DNA from: Anthoceros angustus
Taxonomy: Eukaryota > Streptophyta > Anthocerotopsida > Anthocerotales > Anthocerotaceae
Length of the DNA: 43,489 nucleotides
Direction of reading: 5' to 3'
Assembly (NCBI GenBank): GCA_010909165.1
Contig: VJWM01000353.1
Coordinates: 1 to 43,489 of the forward strand
Positions 10,588-20,376 of this stretch are shown piece by piece. Numbering within the stretch: position 1 is the first letter of the stretch; each line of letters starts with the position of its first letter. Position numbers and translations under genes: made by a program. The notes under the pieces are model-generated. The model searched no databases. It worked only from the letters and a program-made list of their open reading frames with translations, and was not told where the DNA came from.

Positions 10588-11232
10588 TTGGAGGCGTTCG
10601 AGCGCTATGCGCCCGAGATGAAGATGGAATGGCTGTACTTGGTGCCTGGGTGGCACTTTGCCAGCCCTGCCTTGGTTCAGGAGTGTGCGCGACGAATGCG
10701 AGTAACCAAGGCGGACGGCCAATTCCCAGAGGATGCGACAGTCCGAAGTCATCCTGGGATGTGGAAAGTACGACATTTCCAGGATACGTATTTGATACCG
10801 GAAGCCCACAAGGGGAGGGATCATTCCGCAGTCGCCTCCAAGAATCGATCCCGAGGAGGTTATGAGTATGTTCCTACGACCAAAGGAGGAAGTATGGTCG
10901 CAAGGCAATGGCTGGAGGATCTCTTTGTTCAAGGAGCGGTGGAATCGCCAAGATATGGGACTAACGTGCGCGCAAGGAAGACGACTGGAAATTCCCATTT
11001 AATGATGATATATGAGATGTCCTGTGAAGTTGGTGGATTGGGCCACCATCAGTATGAACAAAGCGGTTGCGCACAACCATTTGGTGATGGAGGGGAGCAA
11101 GAATCGCTTTGTCTCTACCTTCCTCGACACCTATATCGAGGGAGGAGGTTCTTACACCGACGAGTGGAAGAAGCCAAGATAGAAGCTACCCGTGAGGGTG
11201 GTGGAAGGAGAGCCATCGGCCCCAGAGGATGA
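10588..11232 (+). CDS. Unknown 3' ORF of family C element
   Basis: This is the longest plausible non-pol open frame of the plus-strand element (214 residues from the first ATG). The open frame extends upstream of this ATG without a clear better start. It begins MEAFERYAPEMKMEWLYL and has a Trp-rich segment (EWLYLVPGWHF), then a mixed charged middle with HPGMWKVRHF. The C-terminal third is rich in Arg and Glu. From about residue 115 the reading looks less protein-like, so a frameshift near 10930 is likely. No catalytic motif, signal peptide or membrane helix was seen. It lies between integrase and the 3' LTR in pol sense, where Tat/Athila-type elements carry extra ORFs. Function is unknown. 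It could be an Athila-like envelope-position gene in location only; no envelope features are visible. Confidence 0.5.
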   Translation: MEAFERYAPEMKMEWLYLVPGWHFASPALVQECARRMRVTKADGQFPEDATVRSHPGMWKVRHFQDTYLIPEAHKGRDHSAVASKNRSRGGYEYVPTTKGGSMVARQWLEDLFVQGAVESPRYGTNVRARKTTGNSHLMMIYEMSCEVGGLGHHQYEQSGCAQPFGDGGEQESLCLYLPRHLYRGRRFLHRRVEEAKIEATREGGGRRAIGPRG

Positions 11233-12900
11233 AGAGAGGCAGAGCCCCGGGCAAGAGACCGCCACGCCCGAACCAACATGAGGCCTCGGGATCGTGAACC
11301 CAACAAGAGAAAGGGAAAAGAGGCCATAGAAGCCTCCTACGAGGAAGGAGGAAAGGATACGAGACCACCTACCGAGGGTTGAGGATTGGAAGGCCGACAA
11401 CACCAAGTGGAGGAGCCTCACGAGGACCTGGAGGATGGAGGACCTACGGTAGGAGCTTTACCTCCCACCAAGAGGTAGTAACGACTGGAGGCAGTGAGAA
11501 GAACGCCGAGGAGCGGTGACCTACGCACCAACGGAGGAGCAGAGGGAAGTTTTGAGAACGGCGCATCCTACAAAGGGTAGTTGGTGAGGAAGTGGGCGCA
11601 GGATCTATGGACGCCCTAGTGGACGTGTGGAGGTCAAGTTCGTGGCCGAACTCGAGACCTACGAAAGGAGCCGGAGGACCGAGAAGAAATTGAGAGGAGC
11701 TCAAAACCACCTCCGAGAAGCAACACTGCTAGATCCGCCAAAGAGCGCGACAGATGACCACCAAGTTGGTGAATGTGTGGAAATGATTGACTGTCTCTTA
11801 GGACAGAGGCAAAATCAGCCAAGAGGCCGAGGAGTTGGAAACCGTGAAGGAGGCGTGGAGTTGGAAGCCGCCCTAGCAAGGGTAGGACACATCGAGCAGC
11901 AAGGAGGAGGCAAGATTCACGCCAGCAAGGCCCTGAGACCTTGAAGACGAGAAGGACCTCCTACGAAGAAGTTAGTTGCCATGGAGCAACGGAAGGAGCA
12001 TTACAAGGGAAAATACTTTGGTGAAAGAACGACAAGGATGGGACAATGTGACCAAGGGTCACAAAGAGGAGCTCAGACACGAGAGAACTTTTGGAGCAAC
12101 AACGAAGAAGGCCGACCTTACCCACGCCTATGAGAGGGCAAGGAACCGCCGAAGGAAGTTTTGATGGCCCAACGATCTTTGGAGGGTCTTCGGTCATTCG
12201 AGGAGCAAAGCGAGGGCGATCACGCTATAGTGAAACACATGGCAATGGAAGCCATGGAGAAAGATAAGGAGATTGGGAGGCTTGCCCCGGAGTTGGAGGG
12301 AGCGGTAGTGAGAAAGAGGCCGCATTGGTAGGAGTGACAAATCAGCCGGTGGGACGAAAAGGCCATCCCACTAAGGGTCCGCATCATGGACGACAAAAGA
12401 AGGAGAGTGGTAGGGTGGCGACTACAACAACCTCCTAGAAGCGATTGAGGAACGCTCTGAGGAAGACGAAGAAACGGACCTCACTGCTCGACGCAAGTGG
12501 AATGGCACCGGAGGTCAAACTTTGAGTTGGTACAAGGAAAGGCAGTGGCTACAGCAACGAGCGAGTCAAGAAGCACCTACGGCGACGCCAGAGGGACCTC
12601 CCGAGACGGTGGAGCTTGCCGGGAGGAAGAGACCGATGGTAGGATGGTCTACCAAAGTTCCTACTGAAGGAACTTGAAGAGGAGGAGGTGACCCCAAGGG
12701 TACCTCCCAGAAACCCAGCCGTGAGGAAGGTACCCCATAGCAAGATCGAAACGTGGTAGGGGATGAACCGCCTACCAAGAAGACGAGATGAGGGGAGGAA
12801 CCCATCGAGGATGAACGAGTAGGAGGAATGGAACCTCCTACCACTGGAAGACCTACCACCAATGGGGCCGATGGGCGGCTACGCATAGTCTGGAGAAGAC
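11233..12900 (+). pseudogene. Charged, coiled-coil-like continuation of the 3' ORF (family C)
   Basis: Broken frames here keep a consistent flavour rich in Glu, Arg, Lys, Ala and Leu. The open piece at 11627-11944 has ELETYERSRRTEKKLRG, then ELEAALARVGHIEQQ. The stretch from 12,000 to 12,330 reads as EQRKEH and ELEGA-type text in other frames. This resembles the coiled coil of the minus-strand family A 3' ORF (20377-21024) in composition and position. From 12,600 to 12,880 there are many 'cctaccaa', 'ggtaggatgg' and 'cctaccactgg' words related to the palindromes of the other families. No product is expected. Confidence 0.45.
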
Positions 12901-14150
12901 TCGGAGGTGGGCAAGGCTAAGCGACCCATCAAGGGGAAGACATTGAAGGGCGAACAAAAAGCAGCGAACGAGGATGTCGAGGACCTTTTCAAGAGGACGT
13001 TTTGTCCCAAGTGGTGCACACCTTGGGAAGTGTGAGTATTTAAGAGTGGCGGTATAGACAGATAGGATATTCAAGGTGAGCTGAGCCGAGAGGATAAACT
13101 GGAAGGGCCGACAAGAGTCCTATTGTTGGACTTGGCAAGTCGCCTAGCATTAAACTAGCACGAGTGACTAGTCGACTCCCCACCTATAAAAGGGAGGGTG
13201 GAAGAATGAATAAACACCGACCTTGCTTGTCATGCATTCTTCGCCTCCGGCGCATCCCTTTGTGTGTGCGTCTGACCGCCGCGCCAAGCGACGAGAAGGC
13301 GAAGGTGGGTTCGATCGGAGGCCCTCGCGGGTTCGCCAACGCAGCCCTCCTCTCGTGAAGATTGTTGTTGGATGTGCTTTGCCGCTGGGTGGCCAGGTGG
13401 TGATCGCCGACTACGCCGCCGTGTTCGTGTACGCAATCGCCCGAGAGAAATACCAGCTAGTCGCCACCCCAGTGGGTGCCGCAAGGGAGGCGTGCAAACC
13501 GCGAACGCTACGTAGTAGAGTTAGATTTGGGGATCGAATGAAGTGAGCTTGAATGGGATTGTCCGTGAGATGTTTCTTGAGAATGGTGAAGGTTGCATGG
13601 GTGTGTCGTTGTAGAGTGAATTGATGCTGTAGTTGGCATAGGAGAGTGTTGAGAAGTAGGAATCTCGAAGGCGTGAGCGGGCCGCAACCCAAAACGCACA
13701 ACACCGCTTGTTGCCCACCGAGGACAAGTAGACCGGGCGGAGTATGAGAACGAGAGAGTGAGAGGAACGATCGCAAACAATCCGAACCAAATCTCTTGGA
13801 TCGAATCCCACGATTCAACGACTGTGGATAAGTGTGGCCACCGAGGCGTAGCTGGGTGACCCAGGGGCTAACCTAACACAATTGGGGAACTGTCAGGGAA
13901 GGCGTGTAAGAGCTCGGACGGATTGAATGAGCTTGGCAATGGGCAGCGGAGGAGTGTCCAAACGGGGTATTGAGCGTAGTCCACCCACAGCTCTTCCCAA
14001 GTGGCGAGAGGGTGGAGAGAGGTTTTAAGGGATGAGTAGACTAGGCGAGGCGAGGCAACCCGGACTAATCCCGAATGCCAGAGCACGAGCAGTCCTTAAG
14101 CAGGGAGGTGTTTAACCACCACCGGGGCCTATTAAATTGAAACGTTAAGA
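12900..14150 (+). repeat. Probable 3' LTR of family C element
   Basis: This follows the 3' ORF region and holds a strong TATA box at 13184-13193, followed about 30 bases later by the likely transcript start and an 'aataaa' word at 13208. Its length of about 1.2 kb equals the other LTRs. No second copy is present in the window, so it could not be confirmed by pairing, and both edges are inferred. The end near 14,150 is set by the switch to minus-sense family B text. From 13,500 to 14,150 I see no coding signal. Confidence 0.45.
13184..13193 (+). promoter_or_regulatory. LTR TATA box (family C)
   Basis: CTATAAAAGG followed by a GGGAGGGTGG purine run, the same layout as the TATA boxes of the other LTRs in this window. 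It probably drives the element transcript. Confidence 0.55.
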
Positions 14151-15200
14151 GTGGTGAGTCGTAGAACCATGCATTAGGCTCACTGGCGAAGCTAGCTCAA
14201 GGCCCTACGACAATACCGACATGCCGTGACTCCACAAAAGTGGCTTCCTTGGCGCCCATGAATTCGCCAATTCCTTTTCCCGCAGCTTTTCCGCAAGCTC
14301 CCCTTGATCGCAGCTTTTCACCGCTCCTTTCCATGCACACCATCCTCGAGCCGTCCCTACTCCGAGGCTCCATCATACGCGCTTCCCACACACGCCATGT
14401 GTGGGAGTCCCTCCGCGATTTCTCCGTTTTCTCTTCTCCCTTTGCCAACTTCGTGGCCTCCACTTGCAGCCCTCTTGACTGCTCACCCTTTCTCCTCGCT
14501 CAGAATCCCCAATTCATTAGGTTGCAGCATCTCCTGCACAAAACTCCCTTCACGGATCCTTGGCTTTCTAACGGCATCAAGACTTGCTCTTCAGCCTCTA
14601 GGCCAGCCACGCCTTGCTTGTTTCCATCTAGCTTGTTCACCAGTGGATGTTGGTGCTGTGGCCACAACCCTGCCTTCAACTCGGCTCACAAAACTAGCTT
14701 CTCCACACGCCGATCTGCGGCATCCAGTCGGTCGTGGTGCATCATCGCTGGTACACCATCTCCCGACCTTCTAGACTCATGTCTAGCCCTAGATCGCGCT
14801 CTAGCAGCGATCTCACGTTGCTGCGGTTTCGGCAGCAATTTCAATCGACCGTGAATTGGTCGACTCCTTCTTGCAATTCCACTTTGCAAGCATATCTTGA
14901 GGTGTGATTTCTCCACAATCCTCCTTCATACACATCACCATAGAGCCATCCTCGCTCCTGGGCTCTAGCGCACAGCCTCGACACCATTTTGTGTGCCACT
15001 TCTCCTTCCTCCAAATTGCGATTTCTTCGCAATTTCTCCATCATCCTTGCCACCATCGTGGCCTCTGCTAGCTCGCTTACCAGCAGACCAGCGTCGTTGC
15101 CACGGCATGCTCAACCTCATTCACAAAACCGTTTCCTCCCTGCTTTGCCAATGCTGCAAGTTTTCTAGCTTGCAGTCCGTTGGCAAGCTCCCTTTCCGAC
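14150..15200 (-). repeat. Repetitive RNase H-integrase linker of a family B element
   Basis: Pyrimidine-rich text in which related blocks recur. The 'ggcctccacttgcagccctc' and 'ttgctcaccctt' words near 14,455-14,500 recur near 15,510-15,555. 'Caagacttgct' recurs near 14,578 and 15,664. On the minus strand this gives Glu, Arg, Lys and Gly-rich text (for example 14197-14463). Comparable words near 25,470-25,640 lie between RNase H and integrase in family A, so this is probably the expanded linker. The integrase expected below 14,200 is missing; the element is cut there against the family C LTR. Confidence 0.45.
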
Positions 15201-16030
15201 CAAGTTCCGATTTCCTCCCTTCTTGTTGGCCTAGCCTCATGTCCAGGTCCAGATTGCGCTCCCATGGCGACCTCCTCGCCTTGCTGCACCTCCATGGTCG
15301 AATTTTGAGTGATTGCCCATGATCTGCCAACTCTCCTTCGCAGCTTCAAACTTTTCATGAAGCGCATCTCCTCCTTCGCCCTCTGGCGTGTCCACCTCCC
15401 TAGGGCCTTCTCCTCCTCGCGGCCTCATGGCGCCTGGCCGACCTCGCCAAGTGGGCGCCTTCTGCCGCTCAAAACGGTGCTCATGTCCGTTTTGCTTCTT
15501 TCTTTGCCATCGTGATGGCCTCCACTTGCAGCCCTCGACTTGCTCACCCTTGAGCATTCAGCCTCCTCCTCTGGCGCCCTTTATCCCTCTCTCGGATTTC
15601 CATTGTCTGCCGCACTTTCCGCACAACGCCTCCTTCTTGCTCATTTGACCTCTCACTGGCAACAAGACTTGCTGATCAATCTTAGGCCGTCTACAACATG
15701 CTCACGTCCTCCCCTTCGACCGCCGGTGGCAACCAACTCCTCGTGAAATCGGTCATCATGGCCTCAAGTCGCTCTCCGTTCGAAAAATGAAACCCGCATT
15801 CTCATGCTCTTCCCCGCACCTTCTTAAACTCTACCATCTCCTCTACACTTAGAAATCTTCACCACCTTACCACATTCTAGCTCTATGGCACATGGATCTA
15901 CATGTTCCTCTAACTCCTTCCTACGCTTTCCCCAACCTTTATCAAGAAAGGTCATACCATAGGCCTTGCTTTTTGAGGCTACATCCTTGGTGGCCGGTGG
16001 TACTCTCTCTCTATGTAATCATACAAAGAC
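15200..16030 (-). pseudogene. pol: pol remnant with RT and RNase H deleted (family B)
   Basis: The part 15200-15790 aligns with 25210-25750, the linker just downstream of RNase H ('ctcccatggcgacctcctcg', 'ttgctgatcaat', 'ccaactcctcgt', 'ggcctcaagtcgctctcc'). The next part, 15800-15960, aligns with 26990-27110 ('ttagaaatcttcaccac', 'ggatctacatgttcc'), which lies upstream of RT. The RT and RNase H core, roughly 1.2 kb in family A, is therefore missing at about 15,790. A second jump near 16,010 leads straight into gag text equal to about 29,418, removing the protease and the end of gag. The result is a non-autonomous, pol-less derivative. Confidence 0.55.
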
Positions 16031-16480
16031 TCCCTCCTCTTCCTTCGAGTCCTCAACCGGACCAACGTGTGATGTGCATAGCTTAAGCCACAAAACCGGT
16101 TCAAAGATACAGCTCTCAAATCATCCCAACCAATGGTGATGCAGCTCCATGTGTGACTATACCGCTGGCATATGACCTCAAGTACTCTAGGAAAATTTGA
16201 GACAATCCACCCGAGACTTCCAAATTCGCATGAGTCACATGTTCAAAAGTTTGCACAAAAGCCTCATCATCTTCACCTCTTTCTCCCCAAATCTCATATT
16301 GCGGTGTGGGGTGACGACTTCCACCACCTCCACTTCCTCCACTCATGGTTGAGGGCGTCCACAAAACCGTGGGCACACCTCCCAACGACTCGCAATCCGG
16401 CGAAACAAATGCTGCCTGCAAGCGGGATGTACTATATACGCACTTGGGCACACAAGCGCCCTCTTAACAAGCAAGGTTGA
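16030..16480 (-). pseudogene. gag: gag core fragment (family B, copy 2)
   Basis: The open piece at 16116-16451 contains AFVQTFEHVTHANLEV on the minus strand, nearly the same as MRGVRTFEHVSHANLED in the family A gag at 29184-29756. The text to the left ('acgtgtgatgtgcatagctt', 'aaccggttcaaag') equals the family A block at 29,465-29,500. This is the N-terminal half of the Retrotrans_gag domain plus the preceding region, with a GGSGGGGS segment. It is truncated and frameshifted. Confidence 0.6.
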
Positions 16481-16489
16481 AAGGGCAAG

Positions 16490-16684
16490 ATGGGGAATGA
16501 TCAAGACCTTAGCTCACCCATTAGATCTCGTACCCCAACTTCTCCACCGCCAAATCTCACCCTCTTGCCTTCCTCCTCTTACGACCAACTCGAGCTAGAA
16601 GAGCTCAACAATCCACGCAAAAAAGTCCTCCTCTTGCAAGAACGGAAGATGTACCTTGAAATTATTAACTGCTCGGATTCTTGA
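16490..16684 (+). CDS. Small plus-strand ORF of unknown origin
   Basis: This 64-residue frame runs opposite to the surrounding element. It starts MGNDQDLSSPIRSRTPTSP and continues into a segment with LELEELNNPRKK, then LLLQERKMYLEII, a convincing amphipathic helix. No ribosome context, domain or second copy was found. It may be a chance frame in gag antisense or a piece of an inserted element. Low confidence. Confidence 0.25.
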   Translation: MGNDQDLSSPIRSRTPTSPPPNLTLLPSSSYDQLELEELNNPRKKVLLLQERKMYLEIINCSDS

Positions 16685-16699
16685 CCCTCACCCTTGATC

Positions 16700-17300
16700 G
16701 CAACTCCTCGGCAACAACCTCCTTCCTCTCGTCCGTGAGCACAACCTCCTCTTGCTCTTAGACAACTACCTCTTCTTCCTCAACGGAACCCTTGAAGATG
16801 TTAGCACATGTAGCTTCCTCCCAAGAGCTCTCTCCTCCGCTTCTTCCTTTGCATCAGCAGCAACTAAGCTTTCTTCACACATGATTTCTCCATTCAGTTC
16901 ACAAATCCCTTGCATAAAGACGGGGTGATCTCCTCTCAACTCCTACACGAAAATTACTTCCTCCCTCCCCGACTAGACTTGAAGCACGCCACACCCCTCA
17001 ACACACAACTATCCAAACAGCAAATCCCCTCCTACTCCTGTTCCACTCATGTTGCTTGGTCCAGATGAGCTAGGCGAACTCACTCCCTTCCTCTCCTGCA
17101 GGTAAATTCTCCAACCAAAGTTCTCTGCAGAAAGGGTGTCCTGCACAAAAGATTGGGGACTGTTGTGGGATGGTGTCTCCCCTAGGTGTGCGTCCCAAGA
17201 CTGTGAGCTGAGCAGTGATTCTATCAAGGCGCTCCGCAAGATCTTCAGACCACGCCTGAAATTCCCCACTGCTTACCCCACCTTCTTCACTTTCTGTTTC
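16700..17300 (-). pseudogene. gag: gag N-terminal region (family B, copy 2)
   Basis: The block 17040-17270 aligns with 1370-1620 and with about 29750-29970. Shared words are 'tccactcatg', 'tggtcc', 'atcaaggcgctccgcaagatc' and 'gaccacgcctgaaattccc'. The minus-strand open piece at 17009-17269 is rich in Ser and Leu without a domain. The region 16,700-17,000 contains 'ctcctcttgctctta' and similar pyrimidine-rich words with no assignable motif. Confidence 0.45.
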
Positions 17301-17888
17301 GCTTGGAGTTGAGCTGGATACACCACTCCTGAAGGTCCAGCGTTGAGAAGGCCCAGTGCTGGTAGCTGAACTTGAATCGCTCGAAATGGTGCCTCCTCGC
17401 TTTCCTCTTCACATACCAACTTCTTCAACCACCTCCTTTGTTTCACTGCCGGTGATTTCGACGTCCCTTCTCCAAGTTTTCCGCTGGATCACTTGGCTCC
17501 CCTTGTAGGCAAGGGCAAAACGGCCTCCTCCTCAAGCGCCCTTAGCTCTTCCTCCTCCACAGGCCGCGTGCAACCACCCGTTTTCCTCCCTCAATTGGTT
17601 TCTTCTTGCAGCTCTTAGATCTCTTGCGATAGGTGGGGTGACCTCCTACGGTTTCTCCTCTCCCTCCCTCTGCTAGACATGCAAGCATCCTCATAGCCTC
17701 CAAAACACGGTTGTTAAAGAAAAATCAGCCAACTCGCCATGCGCCATTCTTGCCGCAGAACACAAAAATCACACCATTCGGGAGGCGTGGGCTCCTCCTT
17801 CACAACGCACAGGTTCCAGGACGTAGGCTTCTTCCTAGACCCCGCTCCACCTCCTTACAAGATCTCTCACCTCATATCGCAGTTAGCA
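17301..17888 (-). other. 5' leader of family B element, copy 2
   Basis: Aligns with 1621-2370: 'gatcacttggctccccttg', 'gcaaaacggcctcc', 'ggtggggtgacctcc', 'gcatcctcatagcctcc' and 'gcacaggt' occur in the same order. It lies between gag and the primer-binding site. No gene was recognised. Confidence 0.55.
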
Positions 17889-17902
17889 AGTCGCAACGCG
17901 CC
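17889..17902 (-). other. Degenerate tRNA-Asp primer-binding site
   Basis: 'gtcgcaacgcgcca' compared with the intact site at 30572-30589: the inner caac-gcgcca part is kept with one base missing, and the outer cccgg is diverged. It is followed by aaaa and the LTR end tgtgg exactly as at 30590-30598. Confidence 0.6.
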
Positions 17903-17906
17903 AAAA

Positions 17907-18050
17907 ATGTGGAGGATCCGGGCTTCGAGATTCACCTCTAGCGGCCACACTTATCCCACGTTGCCAGACGCTGGGTTTCCCCATGAGACTTGTGTGAAGT
18001 TCGAGGTCTTGTGATGCCCGATCGCTACACACCACCCTAAACAAGCAATT
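17907..18050 (-). repeat. Truncated LTR end abutting a second LTR
   Basis: Starts tgtggaggatccggg and follows the first about 150 bases of the LTR ('ctagcggccacacttatccc', 'catgagacttgtgtgaa', 'gaggtcttgtgatgcccg', 'aaacaagcaa'). It then stops where a new LTR begins with tgtggtaggg at 18051. It belongs to the element whose primer-binding site is at 17889. Confidence 0.65.
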
Positions 18051-18296
18051 TGTGGTAGGGAGAATCAGGGGCACTCCCAGGTCCTCCCACTATAGCGGCC
18101 ACACTTATCCCACTGCCGCTCAGACGTTGGGTTTCGTCCCATGAGACTTGTGTGAAAGTTCGAGGTCTTGTGATGCCCGATCGCTACCTGCAGTGACACA
18201 CTTCTCACCCTTCTAAACAAGCAAGGCACCTCTACTCTCCCTCTCACTGCACCACTTGCCTTGAAAAATCGCCAACCTCGACCCACAACGACAAAA

Positions 18297-18504
18297 CAAT
18301 TGCGGGTCCGCCTCCACCAGCAAGGAGCCTACCACGGGCGCCGGGGACCCCCAGTTCACACAGCGATTTCGTCCCTACTTCTAAGACCAAACTTGACCTA
18401 CAACACAACACAATTGCGGGTCCGCCTCGAAGAAGGAGCCTACCACGGGCGCCGGGGACCCCAGTTCACACAGCGATTTCGTCCCTACTTCTAAGACCAA
18501 ACTT
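18297..18504 (-). repeat. Two-unit tandem repeat inside LTR
   Basis: A unit of about 114 bases starting 'caattgcgggtccgcc' and ending in 'ctacttctaagaccaaactt' occurs at 18297 and again at 18411. The paired LTR has three units (30829, 30934, 31041) and family B LTRs have one. It lies downstream of the TATA box in element sense, hence in R or U5. Confidence 0.75.
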
Positions 18505-19010
18505 CTCCACTCGGGGCGCTCTTTTACTTGCAGTTGGGATTCGTCCCTTAGGCTCACCTGTGGCCTTCCACTAACACCTACACCTCTAATCCTCTACTCA
18601 TCTTCTCATCTCCTCATCCTCTTCCTCCTATTCTAACCTCGATTCGGGCTTCTTGGTTTCGACTCGCCCTTACAGCTGGCACAGGGTCGCCTCCACCAGC
18701 AAGTTCTTCCTTGGGCGGTTGCTATGAGTTTGACACGGGCGAGAACCTCGAGTCTTTCCTGTAGTCTACCCTCAAGCCGAGAGTTCTCAGGCATTTGCCA
18801 CACACCCAAAGCAAAGCAATTTCACGGCAACCATTCACAAGGGAGCAACTCGTTTAGGCACTTGCGTGAGCAAGTCCTCCACCAAGCACTCCGACCACGC
18901 GACTTCCTCTCTACCGGTTGTTGGCTCACGGCCCGAAATTCCTCTGTAATGGCAAAGGACTCGATGGCGTGGGCGCAAGACATGATACTTTACTTTGTGA
19001 AATCCTCCTC

Positions 19011-19020
19011 CTCTTATAGG
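19011..19020 (-). promoter_or_regulatory. LTR TATA box (family A, 3' copy)
   Basis: CCTATAAGAG on the minus strand, followed by a purine run (GAGGAGGATT). The same ten bases are at 31631-31640 in the paired LTR. Confidence 0.55.
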
Positions 19021-19249
19021 AGGCCTTCCACATACAACCTCCCCTTAGGTGACCCCTCAGGTCACCTTTTCCAATTCTATTATTTCCTACACTTGACATT
19101 TAATGTCGGCACCTAAATCTATTATGCGATCCTTGGTAAATTCTATTCTAGTAACTTCACCTAAGACCATCCTTAAAGGATGTCAGTCTACACCACCTAT
19201 CCTTCCCGTTCCCCAAAGCTCATTTATGGTCATTGACCATTCTTAGTCC

Positions 19250-20376
19250 TTATCTCGCTGGGGTGGTGACATGTCCCTTGGGGATTGGCTCCCTCGCCCT
19301 CCTTTTGCTCCTGTCCCTTCCCCAGATCTTGTCGCCTTCCGAATGTGTGGGGCAAGTACCATCCTGCCCCTTCCTCCATCTCCGCGGGGCGGCGCCTAAA
19401 GTCCTGTTATCTTCCATCAGTCGCGCCCCCTTCCGCGCACCTAGGCGCCTTTTTCTCCAGCTTCCGCCGCCTGGTCGCGCCCCGTTCATCAGCACCCTAC
19501 CGCGGTAGTCTGGCAGACTACCGGGATAGGCTGACTACCTACCATGGTAGTCTGGTACCTATCTCCTTCTTCTCCTTCCTCTCCATCGGTGATGTCTCCT
19601 GGGGGTGAGTTCCTCTTTGCTCCTTCCTTGCTGTTTGGTTTGTCCATACCTATCACGGAGCATGTCTTCAAAGAATCTTCCCCCATTCGCTGACCAATGT
19701 TGCTACTAACTCCTTCGGGCCTTCTTCGCGTTGGTCTCCTCTCCTGGGCCTGGCTCCTCCCCTTATCCGTGTGGGAACTTCTCACCCCTCCCCTTCCTCG
19801 TGGTGGACCCGTCCTTAGTCTCCTCCGGTGGGGTTGTCTCTCCCACCACCCCAGCTGCTCCTCCGGGGGTATACTCGGACCCCGGCTCCTTCATCCTCGG
19901 CCGGGCCTCGCGGCTGACTCCCTAACGATCTCCGCCCACGGGCTGCCCTACCGTGGTGAGACTCTGGCGTGGTGCGTCTACCACGGTAGTCTGGCGGACT
20001 ACCGTGGTGGTCACCGTGGTAGGTTGACCCCGGAGGTGGGCTTTCCCCCTCCTTGCTCTGCGCCACCTTCTACCTTTGGCGCTCGGCGCTCTTCGTCTCG
20101 ACTCCTCAGTTCCTCGGAGTCCATTCGTGATGGCCTCATCAAAATCGGAGGCCTCGCATGTTGCGGCTCCTTTCTGTCATCATCATGAGGACCCAATGTC
20201 CTCCTCTTGGCCAAGCAAGATCTCATTGTTGGCCTTCAAAATTCTATTGTGGAGGTGGGCCCCAAGCTATGATATTGCATTTGGAGATCATCAATCTCGT
20301 GGGCCACTCTCCATCTTCACACCTACCTTTGTAGGCGTCCCTTGAGGTGGTCAATTCCCCACCTTGACATGGAGGG
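19250..20376 (-). pseudogene. Distal part of family A 3' ORF region
   Basis: This lies between the coiled-coil ORF and the 3' LTR, in pol sense. Translations on the minus strand are Gly, Arg, Pro and Ser-rich with stops and frame changes (for example 19815-20066, 20011-20226). The block repeats at 31880-32887 and again, partly, at 32888-33589. Palindromes of the TACCATGGTA type sit at 19498-19549 and 19978-20030. A 24-base pure polypyrimidine run at 19561-19584 (polypurine in element sense) could be a priming tract, but no TG follows it at the right distance. Function of the product is unknown. Confidence 0.4.
19498..20030. repeat. Family A palindromes with 'tagtctggcggacta' spacers
   Basis: taccgcggta (19498-19507) and taccatggta (19540-19549) are perfect palindromes. 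Near 19978-20030 a taccacggtagtctgg / cggactaccgtggt pair forms a larger inverted arrangement, followed by caccgtggtaggttg. The same cluster recurs at 32100-32135, 32530-32610 and 33250-33300. Confidence 0.7.

Larger units (their letters stand above)
18051..19250 (-). repeat. Family A LTR, 3' copy
   Basis: Starts tgtggtagggagaatc, the same as the LTR at 30594. The two copies run in parallel through the 'attcgtcccttaggctc' block, 'tcaagccgagagttctca', the TATA box and the 'tctattatgcgatccttgg' U3 part. The low-coordinate TG is the complement of the terminal CA of the minus-strand LTR. Because both copies are followed by the same 3' internal region, the high-coordinate edge cannot be found by comparison and is placed at about 19,250. 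Confidence 0.7.

Noticed and set aside
10588-12350. Retroviral-type envelope gene in the 3' position
   Set aside because: No signal peptide, cysteine pattern or transmembrane helix is visible. The tail is a soluble, charged coiled coil.
13300-13320. tRNA T-loop (ggttcgatc)
   Set aside because: No matching acceptor, D or anticodon stems could be built around it.
14240-14854. 204-residue plus-strand open frame as a gene
   Set aside because: It is antisense to the repetitive linker of a minus-strand element. Open frames of this kind arise from the pyrimidine-rich strand.
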